A DNA stretch of 43,534 nucleotides from Clostridia bacterium (lineage in GTDB: Bacteria > Bacillota > Clostridia > Christensenellales > Borkfalkiaceae), in NCBI GenBank assembly GCA_017886545.1, contig JAGHJS010000066.1, positions 1-43,534 of the forward strand, given 5' to 3'. Every line of letters begins with the position of its first letter. Position 1 is the first letter of the stretch. The notes beneath the pieces are model-generated. The model worked only from the letters and a program-made list of their open reading frames with translations. It was not told where the DNA came from and searched no databases. Shown here in pieces: positions 29,849-38,167 of the stretch. Position numbers and translations under genes: made by a program.

Positions 29849-31780
29849 TTACCCGAGCATCTGCTCTTTGAAACTTTGCATCAGGAAGCGCAGCCCTTCG
29901 AGCTGTTCCAAAAGTTCCGCGCCCGTATCCGTGTCGCTGACAAGCAGCCGCTTTTCGCGCGTTTCGAACACGGTCACTTCGGAGTGGATGTCGCTGCGCT
30001 GTTCGATCGCCTTTTCAATGGAGTCGAACGGCTCGTGCGCGCACAGCCGCAGCCCGTGCGAATTGTAGATGAGCGTATAACCCGCGATGCCCGTCTTTTC
30101 ATGGTACGCCTTGCAGAACCCGCCGTCGATGACGATGAGCTTCCCCTCCGCTTTGACGGGGTTTTCGCCGAGCTTTGTACGCACGGGCACGTGCCCGTTG
30201 ATGATATGGCTGTACTGCCCCTCGATGCCGAAATCCTTCAGCACCCGCTCGCAGAAATCCCTGCGCTTGCAGTAGAGGTAGTAACTGTTGTCCTGCTCCT
30301 TATGGAAGGCGGGGTCGTCGATGTACAGCCGCTCGAAGGTGGTGAGCTTTTCCCTGCCGTACAGGGGCGAGGCGCGCCCGCACCAGAGGTACCAGCAAAA
30401 ATCCAGCGCCTCTTCCTCCTCCCCGCCCTCGCGGTACGCGGCATAGGCGCGGCGCACGGTGCGGTCACAGAAGTCCAGAAGCTCCTTCCCCTCATGCCCG
30501 CAGAAATTCATGTAAGAGCCGTCCGGCTCCAGCGGGATGCAGCCGTGAAAGATCAGGTTCCCGTTGCTGACTTTATATGCGGAGCCGTGTTCGAACAAAA
30601 ACGCGATGTGCCTGCGCAGTTTTTCGGAGGAACGGAAGGAACGTTTGAGCGCGTCGATGACCGCCCGCTCGGCGGGCGTGAAGCGGAGCGGATCGGCGGG
30701 GTCGACGTTCGGGAACGAAGTATCGCTGAGTTTTGCGCCGCAGAACTCTCCTTTCGCAAAATCGACCCGACGCAGGATATTCCGCCCGTCCATGCCGTAC
30801 TCGGGGCGGCGTTCGATGATATGCCCCTCCGCCTTGAGCTGCATGAGAAATGCCGCCTTGCGCATTTTTGCGAGCAGGCGCACGCTTTCGTCCGCATGCA
30901 CGGGATCGGCGCCGACGGGGTAAAAACGGGGGTCGTCGTCCATCTCCTCCGCCGCATACATCGAAAGTTTGCGCAGCGAAATGCCGTAGCCCTCTTCAAG
31001 AAGATCCGCATTGTCGTATTTCAGAGAGAGGTCGATCACGCTGAGCAGGCACGCCTCGTTGCCCATGTGCGCGCCGATCCACTGAATATCGTGGTTGCCC
31101 CACTGCACGTCCGCATTGTGATGCGCGATGAGCAGGTCCATGATCTTATCGGGGTTTTCGCCGCGGTCGAACACATCCCCGACGATATGCAGGCAGTCGA
31201 CGGCAAGCCGCTTGATGAGGTCCGTGATCGCCACGATGAATGCTTCCGCCCTGCCCAGCTCGATGATGGAGGTGAAGATCTCGCCGTAGTACGCCTCTTT
31301 GTCGAAATCGTCGCGGTCCATGTTGATAAGCTCGTCGATGATGTAATCGAAGTGCAGCGGCAACGCCTTGCGCACCTTGCTGCGCGTATATTTTGAAGCG
31401 ACCGAGCGGCATACCTCGACGAGGCGGTGCAGCTGTACGAGGAACCACGCTTTTCCCGCCGCGCGCTGCGCCTTTTTTTCGGCGATGATCGCCGCGGGGT
31501 AATAGATGAGCGTGGCGAACTCGTCGCGCTCGCGCTTGCTCATCGTCTTGCCGTACAGCCGCTCCACCTTTTCGCGGATGACGCCCGAACAGTTGTTCAC
31601 GATGTGACAGAACGCCTCGTATTCGCCGTGCAGGTCGCTCATAAAGTGCTCCGTGCCCTTCGGCAGGCGCAGGATCGCCTCGATGTTGATCATCTCCGTC
31701 GCCGCCGCCTGCACGGTCGGATATTTTTCACGGATCAGGCGCAGGTATTCGCGGTCACGCTTCCCCGTATCTTTCTGCAT
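29849..31780 (-). CDS. fbp: Fructose-1,6-bisphosphatase, class III
   Basis: The Firmicutes-type gluconeogenic FBPase hydrolyses fructose 1,6-bisphosphate. The 643-residue protein has the metallophosphatase motifs FMSDLHGEYEAF (about 46-57), HIVGDVFDRGENP (about 196-208) and WGNHDIQWIGAH (about 224-235), and C-terminal INGHVPV and IVIDGGFCKAYH. The length is normal. ATG at 31780 follows AGAGGGTGCAC; a GTG two codons earlier is too close to it. A TATAAT lies at 31807-31812 on the minus strand without a clear -35. It is a single-gene unit. Confidence 0.96.
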   Translation of the reverse strand: MQKDTGKRDREYLRLIREKYPTVQAAATEMINIEAILRLPKGTEHFMSDLHGEYEAFCHIVNNCSGVIREKVERLYGKTMSKRERDEFATLIYYPAAIIAEKKAQRAAGKAWFLVQLHRLVEVCRSVASKYTRSKVRKALPLHFDYIIDELINMDRDDFDKEAYYGEIFTSIIELGRAEAFIVAITDLIKRLAVDCLHIVGDVFDRGENPDKIMDLLIAHHNADVQWGNHDIQWIGAHMGNEACLLSVIDLSLKYDNADLLEEGYGISLRKLSMYAAEEMDDDPRFYPVGADPVHADESVRLLAKMRKAAFLMQLKAEGHIIERRPEYGMDGRNILRRVDFAKGEFCGAKLSDTSFPNVDPADPLRFTPAERAVIDALKRSFRSSEKLRRHIAFLFEHGSAYKVSNGNLIFHGCIPLEPDGSYMNFCGHEGKELLDFCDRTVRRAYAAYREGGEEEEALDFCWYLWCGRASPLYGREKLTTFERLYIDDPAFHKEQDNSYYLYCKRRDFCERVLKDFGIEGQYSHIINGHVPVRTKLGENPVKAEGKLIVIDGGFCKAYHEKTGIAGYTLIYNSHGLRLCAHEPFDSIEKAIEQRSDIHSEVTVFETREKRLLVSDTDTGAELLEQLEGLRFLMQSFKEQMLG

Positions 31781-31897
31781 GTGCACCCTCTTTGTTCTTT
31801 TCCGTTATTATACAACAAAACGGCCGTAAAAAAAAGAGGTTTGCGAAAATTTCCCTGAAAAAATCCGCCCCGCGCCTTTCCGCGCCTTTCACGGCAC

Positions 31898-31932
31898 AAA
31901 AAACGCCCGCAGACACCATGTGTCTGCGGGCG
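31898..31932 (-). terminator. Terminator of the sigma-factor gene cluster
   Basis: A 13-bp perfect stem (31904-31916 with 31920-31932), loop CAT, followed on the minus strand by TTTTTT (31898-31903), 57 bp after the lipoprotein stop. Confidence 0.9.
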
Positions 31933-31989
31933 CATTCCCTCGGCCGCCCTCAGAGGGATACGGGAGCACGGCCGCAAGGAGCGCTGAAA

Positions 31990-33432
31990 TCATCCGCGCC
32001 CGGCGCGCAGCTGCGCAAGATAGTCCTTCGCGGTCTGCGCCGCCTGTTCCTTCGCTTCCGCGAAAGCGTTTTCGAGCCTGCTCATCGCCTGATCCAGCGC
32101 CGCAACGGCGTTATCGACAAGTTTCAGGTCGTTTTCCGACAGTTCGGAACGGATGTCGGAAAGGGTGCTGTCGGCGCGGGAATCGAAGGTATCGCGCGCG
32201 GCGTATGCCGCCGCCTTCGGCTCCGTTGCGGAACCGATCGCCGTCTGCAGGTCGTTCACCAGCCCCTTGAATTCGTCGACGTATGCCGAGATCACGGACA
32301 CGGCTCCGTCGGGAATGACGGAAGAGATGTCGCTGCACAGCTTTTCAAACGCCGCTTTGTACTCGTCGGCAATGCCCGCATCCACCGTGGCGGCGAACTC
32401 CTGCACCTTTTCCATGGCGGCATCGATCTGCGCTTCGACCGCCGCGCGCTCGTCCGCCGTCATGTTTTTGACGTAGGAATCCAGCCAGTCGTTCATCTCG
32501 GCATAGTTCGTGACCTCGGAGAGGAACGCCTCCTTCTGCTCCTCGCTCATGCCGATCGCGTCCGCGACCGCCGTCAGCAGCTCCTGCGAAACGGCCGTCT
32601 TCTGCGCAGCCGCCTCCGCTTCTTCCGCCGCGACGAGCGCCGTATCCAGAGCGCCGTACGCATTGACATACAGGTTGTAGATCAACCCCCTGTTGACGGG
32701 ATAGGAAAGAATGTTGGCATAAGGCAGCAGGTAAGGCGTGACGAGCAGACTGTTCTTGCCGTTTTCGTACGTCGACTGCGCCACGCGCACCGCCGCGTCA
32801 TACGCCGCCGTCGCATACGGCTCGATGGCCTCCGCCGCGTCGTTCACGATGGCGATCAGTTCGCTTGCGTCCATATCCGCCGCCGCTTCGACCGTCAGCG
32901 TATTGTCCGCCGCCTGCGCCGAAAGGATAAGGCTGAACTCCGCCACGCCGAGGTCGAGATCGTACGCCGCATTGACGGCGTGCAGCTCGCGGTTGAGCGT
33001 GAACGTCCCTTCCGAGGAAAGGTTCACGTCGATCCCCTCCGCCTCTGCCGCCGCCGTAAAGGACGCCGACGCCGCGGCAAAGATTTCGTCTGCGTCCGCC
33101 CGCCCTTCGACCAGAACGTCGACGCCGTAATTGTTCTCATTGATGTACCCGAGATCGACGGAAAGCTGCGCGATCCTATCGATCGCGTCTTCCGCGCTCA
33201 GCCCCGTAAGGTCTTCTCCGTACAGGAGCACCTGCGCGTCTTCGTTCTCCGCGTACACGGAGAGCACGTCGCCGCCCGCGTCCAGAGACAGCGCCAAAGA
33301 AGGGTTCACATCCACCTGCACGTACGAGACCGCCTCGTCCTGCGGGGCGCACCCCACGCCGATCAGCCCGAACGCGCCCGTCATCACCGCCGCAAGGCAG
33401 CACGCCGTGACTTTCCCGATCGATTTTTTCAT
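31990..33432 (-). CDS. Lipoprotein with an RsgI-type sensor domain
   Basis: A 480-residue exported protein: basic start MKKSIGKV, hydrophobic stretch, then GVGC with Cys28 as probable lipidation site. Residues about 36-150 hold the extracellular domain known from RsgI anti-sigma proteins: VDVNPSLALSLDAGGDVLSV, a GLSAEDAIDRIA helix and LGYINENNYGVDV. The rest is an alanine/glutamate-rich helical region (about 190-480) without motifs. The domain is homologous in layout to residues 98-215 of the neighbouring anti-sigma protein. The ATG at 33432 has AGGAGG 8 bases before it. It has its own promoter, matching that of the sigma gene. Confidence 0.75.
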   Translation of the reverse strand: MKKSIGKVTACCLAAVMTGAFGLIGVGCAPQDEAVSYVQVDVNPSLALSLDAGGDVLSVYAENEDAQVLLYGEDLTGLSAEDAIDRIAQLSVDLGYINENNYGVDVLVEGRADADEIFAAASASFTAAAEAEGIDVNLSSEGTFTLNRELHAVNAAYDLDLGVAEFSLILSAQAADNTLTVEAAADMDASELIAIVNDAAEAIEPYATAAYDAAVRVAQSTYENGKNSLLVTPYLLPYANILSYPVNRGLIYNLYVNAYGALDTALVAAEEAEAAAQKTAVSQELLTAVADAIGMSEEQKEAFLSEVTNYAEMNDWLDSYVKNMTADERAAVEAQIDAAMEKVQEFAATVDAGIADEYKAAFEKLCSDISSVIPDGAVSVISAYVDEFKGLVNDLQTAIGSATEPKAAAYAARDTFDSRADSTLSDIRSELSENDLKLVDNAVAALDQAMSRLENAFAEAKEQAAQTAKDYLAQLRAGRG

Positions 33433-33464
33433 ATTCCGCACCTCCTGCGTTCTTTTTTACACAC

Positions 33465-33493
33465 TATAAACGAAGGACGGAACCGTTTTGTTG
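33465..33493 (-). promoter_or_regulatory. ECF-type promoter of the lipoprotein gene
   Basis: On the minus strand CAACAAAACGG (33483-33493), 10 bases, CGTTTATA (33465-33472). The same two blocks with the same spacing occur before the sigma factor gene (35505-35533), while the 10 bases between differ. Confidence 0.7.
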
Positions 33494-33533
33494 GGAAATT
33501 TTTTCTTTTTTGCAAAAATTTTTCCGCCGAAGG

Positions 33534-33613
33534 AGCCGCCCGCATGAATTGCGCTGCCGAGAAAGCCGCCCGCATGAATTGCGCCGCCGCGGAGATCCGC
33601 GGCGGCGCAATTC
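33534..33613 (-). terminator. Hairpin and 21-bp direct repeat after the anti-sigma gene
   Basis: A 17-bp perfect stem (33576-33592 with 33597-33613) lies 6 bp after the anti-sigma stop. A 21-bp exact direct repeat (33534-33554 and 33564-33584) duplicates part of the stem, so either repeat copy could pair with the first arm. No T-run; it may be a partial terminator or processing site between the anti-sigma and lipoprotein genes. Confidence 0.5.
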
Positions 33614-33618
33614 GTCCT

Positions 33619-34983
33619 TTACTGTTTACCGATCCTTGCGAGGAACGCCGCGTATTCCGCTTCGCCGATCGCTTCGCGCGGCAGCGAGAACAGGGCGGAA
33701 TACCGCAGGTACAGCGCCTGCGCTTCGCTCGTTACCAGGGAAGAGATGCTTTCAAAGAGTTCTTCCAGGGTATCCGTCACCCCGTCGAACAGTTCCGAAA
33801 AAATCGTTTGCAGCAGATCGTTCCCGACAAAATTATAATATTTGAGACGCAGCGAAAAATGTTCGGTCCCGCCGAAATTTTCCGCGCCGATCCCCTCTTC
33901 GAGCAAGACGCGCAATTCTGCGACGTCCGCCTCGCTGACCGTGAGCATGTACGCCCCGTAAGACGTTTCGAATGCAAAATACGAATCCCATTCCAGCCCG
34001 AAGAGCAGGCGCATCTGCGCCAGCGTACGCTCCGTTTCCGCACAGAGCGCCGCCACTTCTTCGGATGCGTCTTCCCTGCCCCGCCAATACCAATAACTTG
34101 CCGTATCGAACAGGAGGCTCAGCGAACCGCCGCATGCCTCCGCGATCTGCCCGTTCAGCTCACGGATGCGCACGTAAAGGTCGTACTTTGCGAGCGCGTC
34201 CGCAAGAAGGACTTCCGCACAATCGTACGCCCTCCTTTCCGCATACGCTTCCAGCGCAGCCGCCTCGCCGATCCGTTCGTAATACAGCGCCTGTTCTTCC
34301 GCATAACTTTCCGCCCGGTCGGAAACGTCCGTCTTCACCGTTTCGGCTTCCGCATAAAGGTAAATACCCAAACTGCGGCTGTGCTCCGTGATCGCGGTAG
34401 AAATTTCCGACGCGGTCTCCGCCGAGGCGTTCGCGCCCGTCAGCGTCAGCGTGACCTCGTTATACCCTTCCGCGCTGCCCGTATCCGTCACGTCGAGATA
34501 CCCCGTCTGCGCGGCGCGGTCGGTCACGGCGATCGCCGCCTCTTCCGCGGACGTACCGATCAGCGAATCGAAAAAGCCTTCCTCGCTCAGCAGAACGGTG
34601 TCGCCGTCCGCGTTGAGGCTGATAACGCCCGTCACCTTCTGCGAACCGTCCAAAACGAACCCGACGGACGGATTGATGTCCAGCCGCAGCACGGAAACAC
34701 CGCCGCGCGGCAGCGCGGCGAACAGCACGCCGAGCACCAGTCCGCACAGGAGCACGCACGCAAGGACGATCGCCGGCACGCGCCACCGCGCCGTACCGAA
34801 AAATCTGCCCGAATGCCCGCCTGCGCCCGCAGCCGCCGGCACGGGCTCCGCCTTGTATTCGGGAACGGGTTCGCGTTCGGGCGAAGCGGATACGATCGGT
34901 TCCGCTTTGAGCGTTTCGGAAAGAGGCGGCGTGATCGCGTCCAGCTCGCCGTCAAGCCGTTTGAAAAAATCTTTGCGGTCCAT
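33619..34983 (-). CDS. RsgI-like membrane anti-sigma factor
   Basis: A 454-residue single-pass membrane protein: short cytoplasmic N-terminus (1-66) with MDRKDFFKRLDGELDAITPP, a proline/glutamate linker, one transmembrane helix (about 68-92), then an extracellular sensor with LRLDINPSVGFVLDGSQKV, GTSAEEAAIAVTDRA and a long helical region. The DINPS block is the hallmark of the RsgI extracellular domain. The cytoplasmic part lacks the zinc HxxxCxxC anti-sigma motif and does not look like the RsgI N-domain. The ATG is two bases after the sigma gene stop, the expected sigma/anti-sigma pair. Confidence 0.8.
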   Translation of the reverse strand: MDRKDFFKRLDGELDAITPPLSETLKAEPIVSASPEREPVPEYKAEPVPAAAGAGGHSGRFFGTARWRVPAIVLACVLLCGLVLGVLFAALPRGGVSVLRLDINPSVGFVLDGSQKVTGVISLNADGDTVLLSEEGFFDSLIGTSAEEAAIAVTDRAAQTGYLDVTDTGSAEGYNEVTLTLTGANASAETASEISTAITEHSRSLGIYLYAEAETVKTDVSDRAESYAEEQALYYERIGEAAALEAYAERRAYDCAEVLLADALAKYDLYVRIRELNGQIAEACGGSLSLLFDTASYWYWRGREDASEEVAALCAETERTLAQMRLLFGLEWDSYFAFETSYGAYMLTVSEADVAELRVLLEEGIGAENFGGTEHFSLRLKYYNFVGNDLLQTIFSELFDGVTDTLEELFESISSLVTSEAQALYLRYSALFSLPREAIGEAEYAAFLARIGKQ

Positions 34984-34985
34984 AC

Positions 34986-35489
34986 CTATTCCACCTCCCC
35001 GAATTTTTCCAGCTTTTTGAGTGCCGCGGCATACTTCCAGCTGACCGTGCCCGCGGGCATATCCAAGAGTCTGGCGATCTCGCGGTGCTTATAACCCCAA
35101 TACACATGCAGGACAACGATCTCGCGCTCCGTTTCGTTCAGCGAAGAGAGCATATACGAGAGCGCCGCGCCGTCCGCCGCGGGCGGCGCGGGCATGTTTT
35201 CGGGCATTTCGCCCCGCCGTTTCCGCCTGCGCAGTTCGTCCAGCGCAAGATTTTTCACGATCTGCAAAAGCCATGCGCGCGCGTTCGTCCCCTTTTTATA
35301 GGTATACGCCCTGCGCTTGACCGTAAGATAGGCACTCTGCATGACGTCCTCCGCATCCTCGCGGTTCCCTAAATACGAATAGGCGAAGGAAAACACGCCC
35401 TTCGCGGTCGCCGCATAAAATTTTCCGAATGCGTCGTTATCGCCCTCCGCCACGCGCGCAAGGAGCGCATCCAGTTCTTTTGCATCCAT
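34986..35489 (-). CDS. ECF-type RNA polymerase sigma factor
   Basis: A 167-residue sigma-70 family protein with only regions 2 and 4. Region 2: AFGKFYAATAKGVFSFAYSY, GNREDAEDVMQSAYLTVKR and ARAWLLQIVKNLALDELRRR (about 72-91). Region 4: LNETEREIVVLHVYWGYKHR with EIARLLDMPAGTVSWKYAAA (about 117-156). It starts with ATG 35489 after GAGGGTACGGG. Two promoters of identical architecture before itself and before the lipoprotein gene suggest autoregulation. Confidence 0.93.
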   Translation of the reverse strand: MDAKELDALLARVAEGDNDAFGKFYAATAKGVFSFAYSYLGNREDAEDVMQSAYLTVKRRAYTYKKGTNARAWLLQIVKNLALDELRRRKRRGEMPENMPAPPAADGAALSYMLSSLNETEREIVVLHVYWGYKHREIARLLDMPAGTVSWKYAAALKKLEKFGEVE

Positions 35490-35504
35490 CCCGTACCCTC
35501 ACCG

Positions 35505-35533
35505 TATAAACGAACGGCCCCGCCGTTTTGTTG
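35505..35533 (-). promoter_or_regulatory. ECF-type autoregulated promoter of the sigma gene
   Basis: CAACAAAACGG (35523-35533), 10 bases, CGTTTATA (35505-35512) on the minus strand, ending 16 bp before the ATG. It matches the element before the lipoprotein gene base for base in both blocks. Confidence 0.7.
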
Positions 35534-35646
35534 ACGGTTTTTACAAAAAAATTCGTCGATCGCCCTCTTTTTTTTACGGAAGAGCGGCGGATGAGCCGTT
35601 CCTCCCGTTTACAGTATCCAGTATACACTATTTTCACGCGGAATGC

Positions 35647-35680
35647 AAAAAAAAGCCGCGGTGTTTTTCAACGCCGCGGC
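35647..35680 (-). terminator. Terminator of the two-component system
   Basis: An 11-bp stem based on GCCGCGG/CCGCGGC (35655-35680) followed on the minus strand by eight Ts (35647-35654), 15 bp after the kinase stop. Confidence 0.88.
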
Positions 35681-35694
35681 GATCCGTTTATCAT

Positions 35695-37191
35695 TCAGTT
35701 TGCCCGTTCCGTAAGCGGGAACTGCACCCAGAAGATGCTTCCGTGCCCGACTTCGCTTTCCACGCCGTACGCGAACCCGTGCTTGACGAGGATGGTCTTT
35801 ACGATAGAAAGCCCCAGCCCCGTCCCTTTTACGGGACGCTTGTGCGTATCGGTGGAACGGTAGTAGCGGTCCCAGATGGTTTCGCGCTCTTCGGGCGCGA
35901 TGCCCTTGCCCGTATCGGTGACGGTGAAGCGGATCTTTTCCCCTTCCGCATATAAGGCGACGGTGATCTTTTTATCCTCGCCCGTGTAGCTGACCGCATT
36001 CCCGATGAGATTGTACACGACCTGTTCGACCTTTTCGATATCCGCTTCGGTGCAAAGCCCCGCGTCGATCCTGCGCTCGATGACGTATCCCTGCGTTTCG
36101 GTCAGATACCCGAACCGTTCCAACACCGTTTCGACGACTTCCGAAAGATCGAACTCGCGTACTTTGAGCGTATCCATGCCCGAACGGATCTTGGAGAGGT
36201 TCAGAACGTCGTTGATGAGCGCCGTGAGCCTGTCAGACTCGTCGATGATGACCTGCGTATGCTTTTCGCGCTTGGCGGGGTCGGTGCCGCTGATCTCCTG
36301 GATCATCGATGCGTACGCCTTGATCATGGTCAGCGGCGTTTTCAGGTCGTGCGTAACGTTGGCAAGCACTTCGCGCTGCAATTCGTCCGACTTCCCGATC
36401 TCTTCCTTCGCATAATCCAGCGTTTCGGCAAGCGCGTCGATCTCGGCATAAGCGTATTCGCCCTTGAAGTTCACGGTAAAATCGCCCTTTGCCATGCGCT
36501 GCGCTGCCTGCGTGATGCGGTGCAGCGGCTTCGTGAGACGCGAAGAGAGCAATGCCGAAATAAACAGCGCCAGAAAGATGACGATGACGGAAATAAGGAT
36601 CAGCTCCCACTGCATGGTGCCGAACGCGCTGTTCGCCAGCTGCATCGAATAGCTTATATACAGGTAACGCGCGCTGTCCGTTGCCGCAGAATCCGTATCG
36701 CCGCCGTCCAGGCGCGCCGCATACGCATAATAATCGTCGCTCAGGCGCACGCGCACATCGCCGCGCTCGGTCTGCTCACATTCCAGGACATTTTTAAGCG
36801 TTTCCTTATTCGGCGCTTCCTGCGGCGGCGACGCCTGATCCCCGCTGTTCGGATAGAGAAGCGTCCCTTCGCCGTCAAAAATAAAAATTTTGACCTCCGG
36901 ATGCTCGCTCTGTATGGCGTCGATATACAGATCGATCTCCGACGCGACAGATTCCGCTCCGTTCGCACTGCCGGAGAACGCCGCTTCGGCTTTCATAAAA
37001 TATCTCATCCGCTCGCTCACCTGGATCCCGATGCTGTCCAGGTCATACTCCGCTTCGCGGCTGTAAAAAACGCGCAGAAGCGCCATCTGGAACACCCATG
37101 TAAGGAGCAGGATAAAAACGGCAAATACAAGAAAATAGACCCACAGTATGAAGTTGATGCTGTGAAAACGCTTTGCGTTCAACTTGATCAT
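35695..37191 (-). CDS. Sensor histidine kinase (HisKA/HATPase)
   Basis: A 498-residue membrane kinase: two transmembrane helices (about 13-35 and 194-216) enclosing an extracellular sensor of ~155 residues, a HAMP domain (about 217-270), the phosphoacceptor His281 in NVTHDLKTPLT, N-box NLIGNAVSYT, G1 DTGKGI, F-box region IWDRYYRS and G2 GTGLGLSI. It partners with the response regulator whose stop overlaps its ATG (ATGA). The signal is unknown; the organisation is that of PhoR/ResE/VanS-like kinases. Confidence 0.95.
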   Translation of the reverse strand: MIKLNAKRFHSINFILWVYFLVFAVFILLLTWVFQMALLRVFYSREAEYDLDSIGIQVSERMRYFMKAEAAFSGSANGAESVASEIDLYIDAIQSEHPEVKIFIFDGEGTLLYPNSGDQASPPQEAPNKETLKNVLECEQTERGDVRVRLSDDYYAYAARLDGGDTDSAATDSARYLYISYSMQLANSAFGTMQWELILISVIVIFLALFISALLSSRLTKPLHRITQAAQRMAKGDFTVNFKGEYAYAEIDALAETLDYAKEEIGKSDELQREVLANVTHDLKTPLTMIKAYASMIQEISGTDPAKREKHTQVIIDESDRLTALINDVLNLSKIRSGMDTLKVREFDLSEVVETVLERFGYLTETQGYVIERRIDAGLCTEADIEKVEQVVYNLIGNAVSYTGEDKKITVALYAEGEKIRFTVTDTGKGIAPEERETIWDRYYRSTDTHKRPVKGTGLGLSIVKTILVKHGFAYGVESEVGHGSIFWVQFPLTERAN

Positions 37192-37859
37192 GCTTCGAAT
37201 TTATACCCCATTCCGCGCAGCGTCACGATAAATTTGCGGTACTCGCCCAGGCTGCTGCGCAGCATTTTGATATGCGTATCCACCGTGCGGTCGTCCCCGT
37301 AAAAATCGAACCCCCACACGTCGGACAGCAGTTTTTCGCGCGAAAGCGCAATGCCGTTGTTCTTGACAAGATAAAACAGCAGCTCGTATTCCTTGGGCGT
37401 GAGCTCCAGCTTTTCGCCGTCGACGTAGACGTTGCGCCCCTTCATGTCGATCTCCAGCCCCTCGAATTTATAGGTCTTGCGGTCCGCCGCAGCCGTCCCC
37501 GCGCGGTGCCGCTTGGTGACCGCCGCGATGCGCGCCATCACCTCTTTGGGCGAAAACGGCTTGGTCACATAGTCGTCCGCTCCCACTTCAAACCCGAACA
37601 GCTTGTCATATTCCTCTCCGCGCGCGGAAAGCATGATGACGGGGATGTCCTTGTTTTTGCGGATCTCTTTGACGGCGGAAAAGCCGTCCAGCCCCGGCAT
37701 CATCACGTCCATCAGAATGATGTCGAAATCCATATCCTTGCACATGCGCACGGCCTGCAGCCCGTCTTCCGCCTCAAACGCATCGTTCCCCTCGAATTCA
37801 ACGTATTCGCGCAGGACGTCACGGATCATCTTTTCATCGTCCACGATCAGAACTTTCAT
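37188..37859 (-). CDS. OmpR-family response regulator
   Basis: A 223-residue regulator: receiver domain with the acidic pocket VDDEK (Asp7/Asp8), phosphoacceptor Asp51 in ILMDVMMPG, and KPF near residue 103; then an OmpR/PhoB winged helix (about 130-223) ending DDRTVDTHIKMLRSSLGEYR and RGMGYKFEA. ATG at 37859 follows AAGGAGAATACGA; an upstream in-frame start lacks such a site. First gene of a two-gene operon with the kinase. Confidence 0.96.
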   Translation of the reverse strand: MKVLIVDDEKMIRDVLREYVEFEGNDAFEAEDGLQAVRMCKDMDFDIILMDVMMPGLDGFSAVKEIRKNKDIPVIMLSARGEEYDKLFGFEVGADDYVTKPFSPKEVMARIAAVTKRHRAGTAAADRKTYKFEGLEIDMKGRNVYVDGEKLELTPKEYELLFYLVKNNGIALSREKLLSDVWGFDFYGDDRTVDTHIKMLRSSLGEYRKFIVTLRGMGYKFEA

Positions 37860-37945
37860 TCGTATTCTCCTTGCGGCGCCCGTTCTTGTTTCACCCATCT
37901 CTCCCGGATCCCGCCGAAAGGGAGCGGACCGACCGCCTGCTTTTA

Positions 37946-37999
37946 AGCATAGTATACATGCTCAATATTATTATACAACCATAACTGCATGAAAGACAA
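37946..37999 (-). promoter_or_regulatory. Promoter and palindrome before the two-component operon
   Basis: TTGTCT (37994-37999), 18-base spacer, TATAAT (37970-37975) on the minus strand. Just downstream of the predicted start lies AGCATAGTATACATGCT (37946-37962), with AGCAT/ATGCT arms around the palindrome GTATAC, a possible operator. Confidence 0.55.
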
Positions 38000-38113
38000 G
38001 TGAAATTTTCATTTATTTTCCCCTGTCCTCACACATGTGCCCCCGCACTGCCGCGTTTTGCGGGCGAACGCGGCGGCGAGCACAAAATTCCCGATAAAAA
38101 TACGAACAAATGT

Positions 38114-38142
38114 TTGACTTTTTGTGCGGCAAAGCGTATAAT
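38114..38142 (+). promoter_or_regulatory. Sigma-A promoter of the radical SAM operon
   Basis: TTGACT (38114-38119), 17-base spacer, TATAAT (38137-38142), 25 bp before the ATG, which has a GGAGG site. Confidence 0.8.
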
Positions 38143-38167
38143 AGCGGTACGAAGGAGGGCGGGAACC

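Noticed and set aside
31813-31826. Third ECF-type promoter, because CAACAAAACGG occurs before fbp
   Set aside because: It is on the opposite strand to fbp and the CGTTTATA block is absent at the required spacing.
31792-35094. Very long open frame (1100 codons) on the plus strand
   Set aside because: It is the shadow of the lipoprotein, anti-sigma and part of the sigma genes on the other strand, has an Arg-rich low-complexity product and no recognisable domain.
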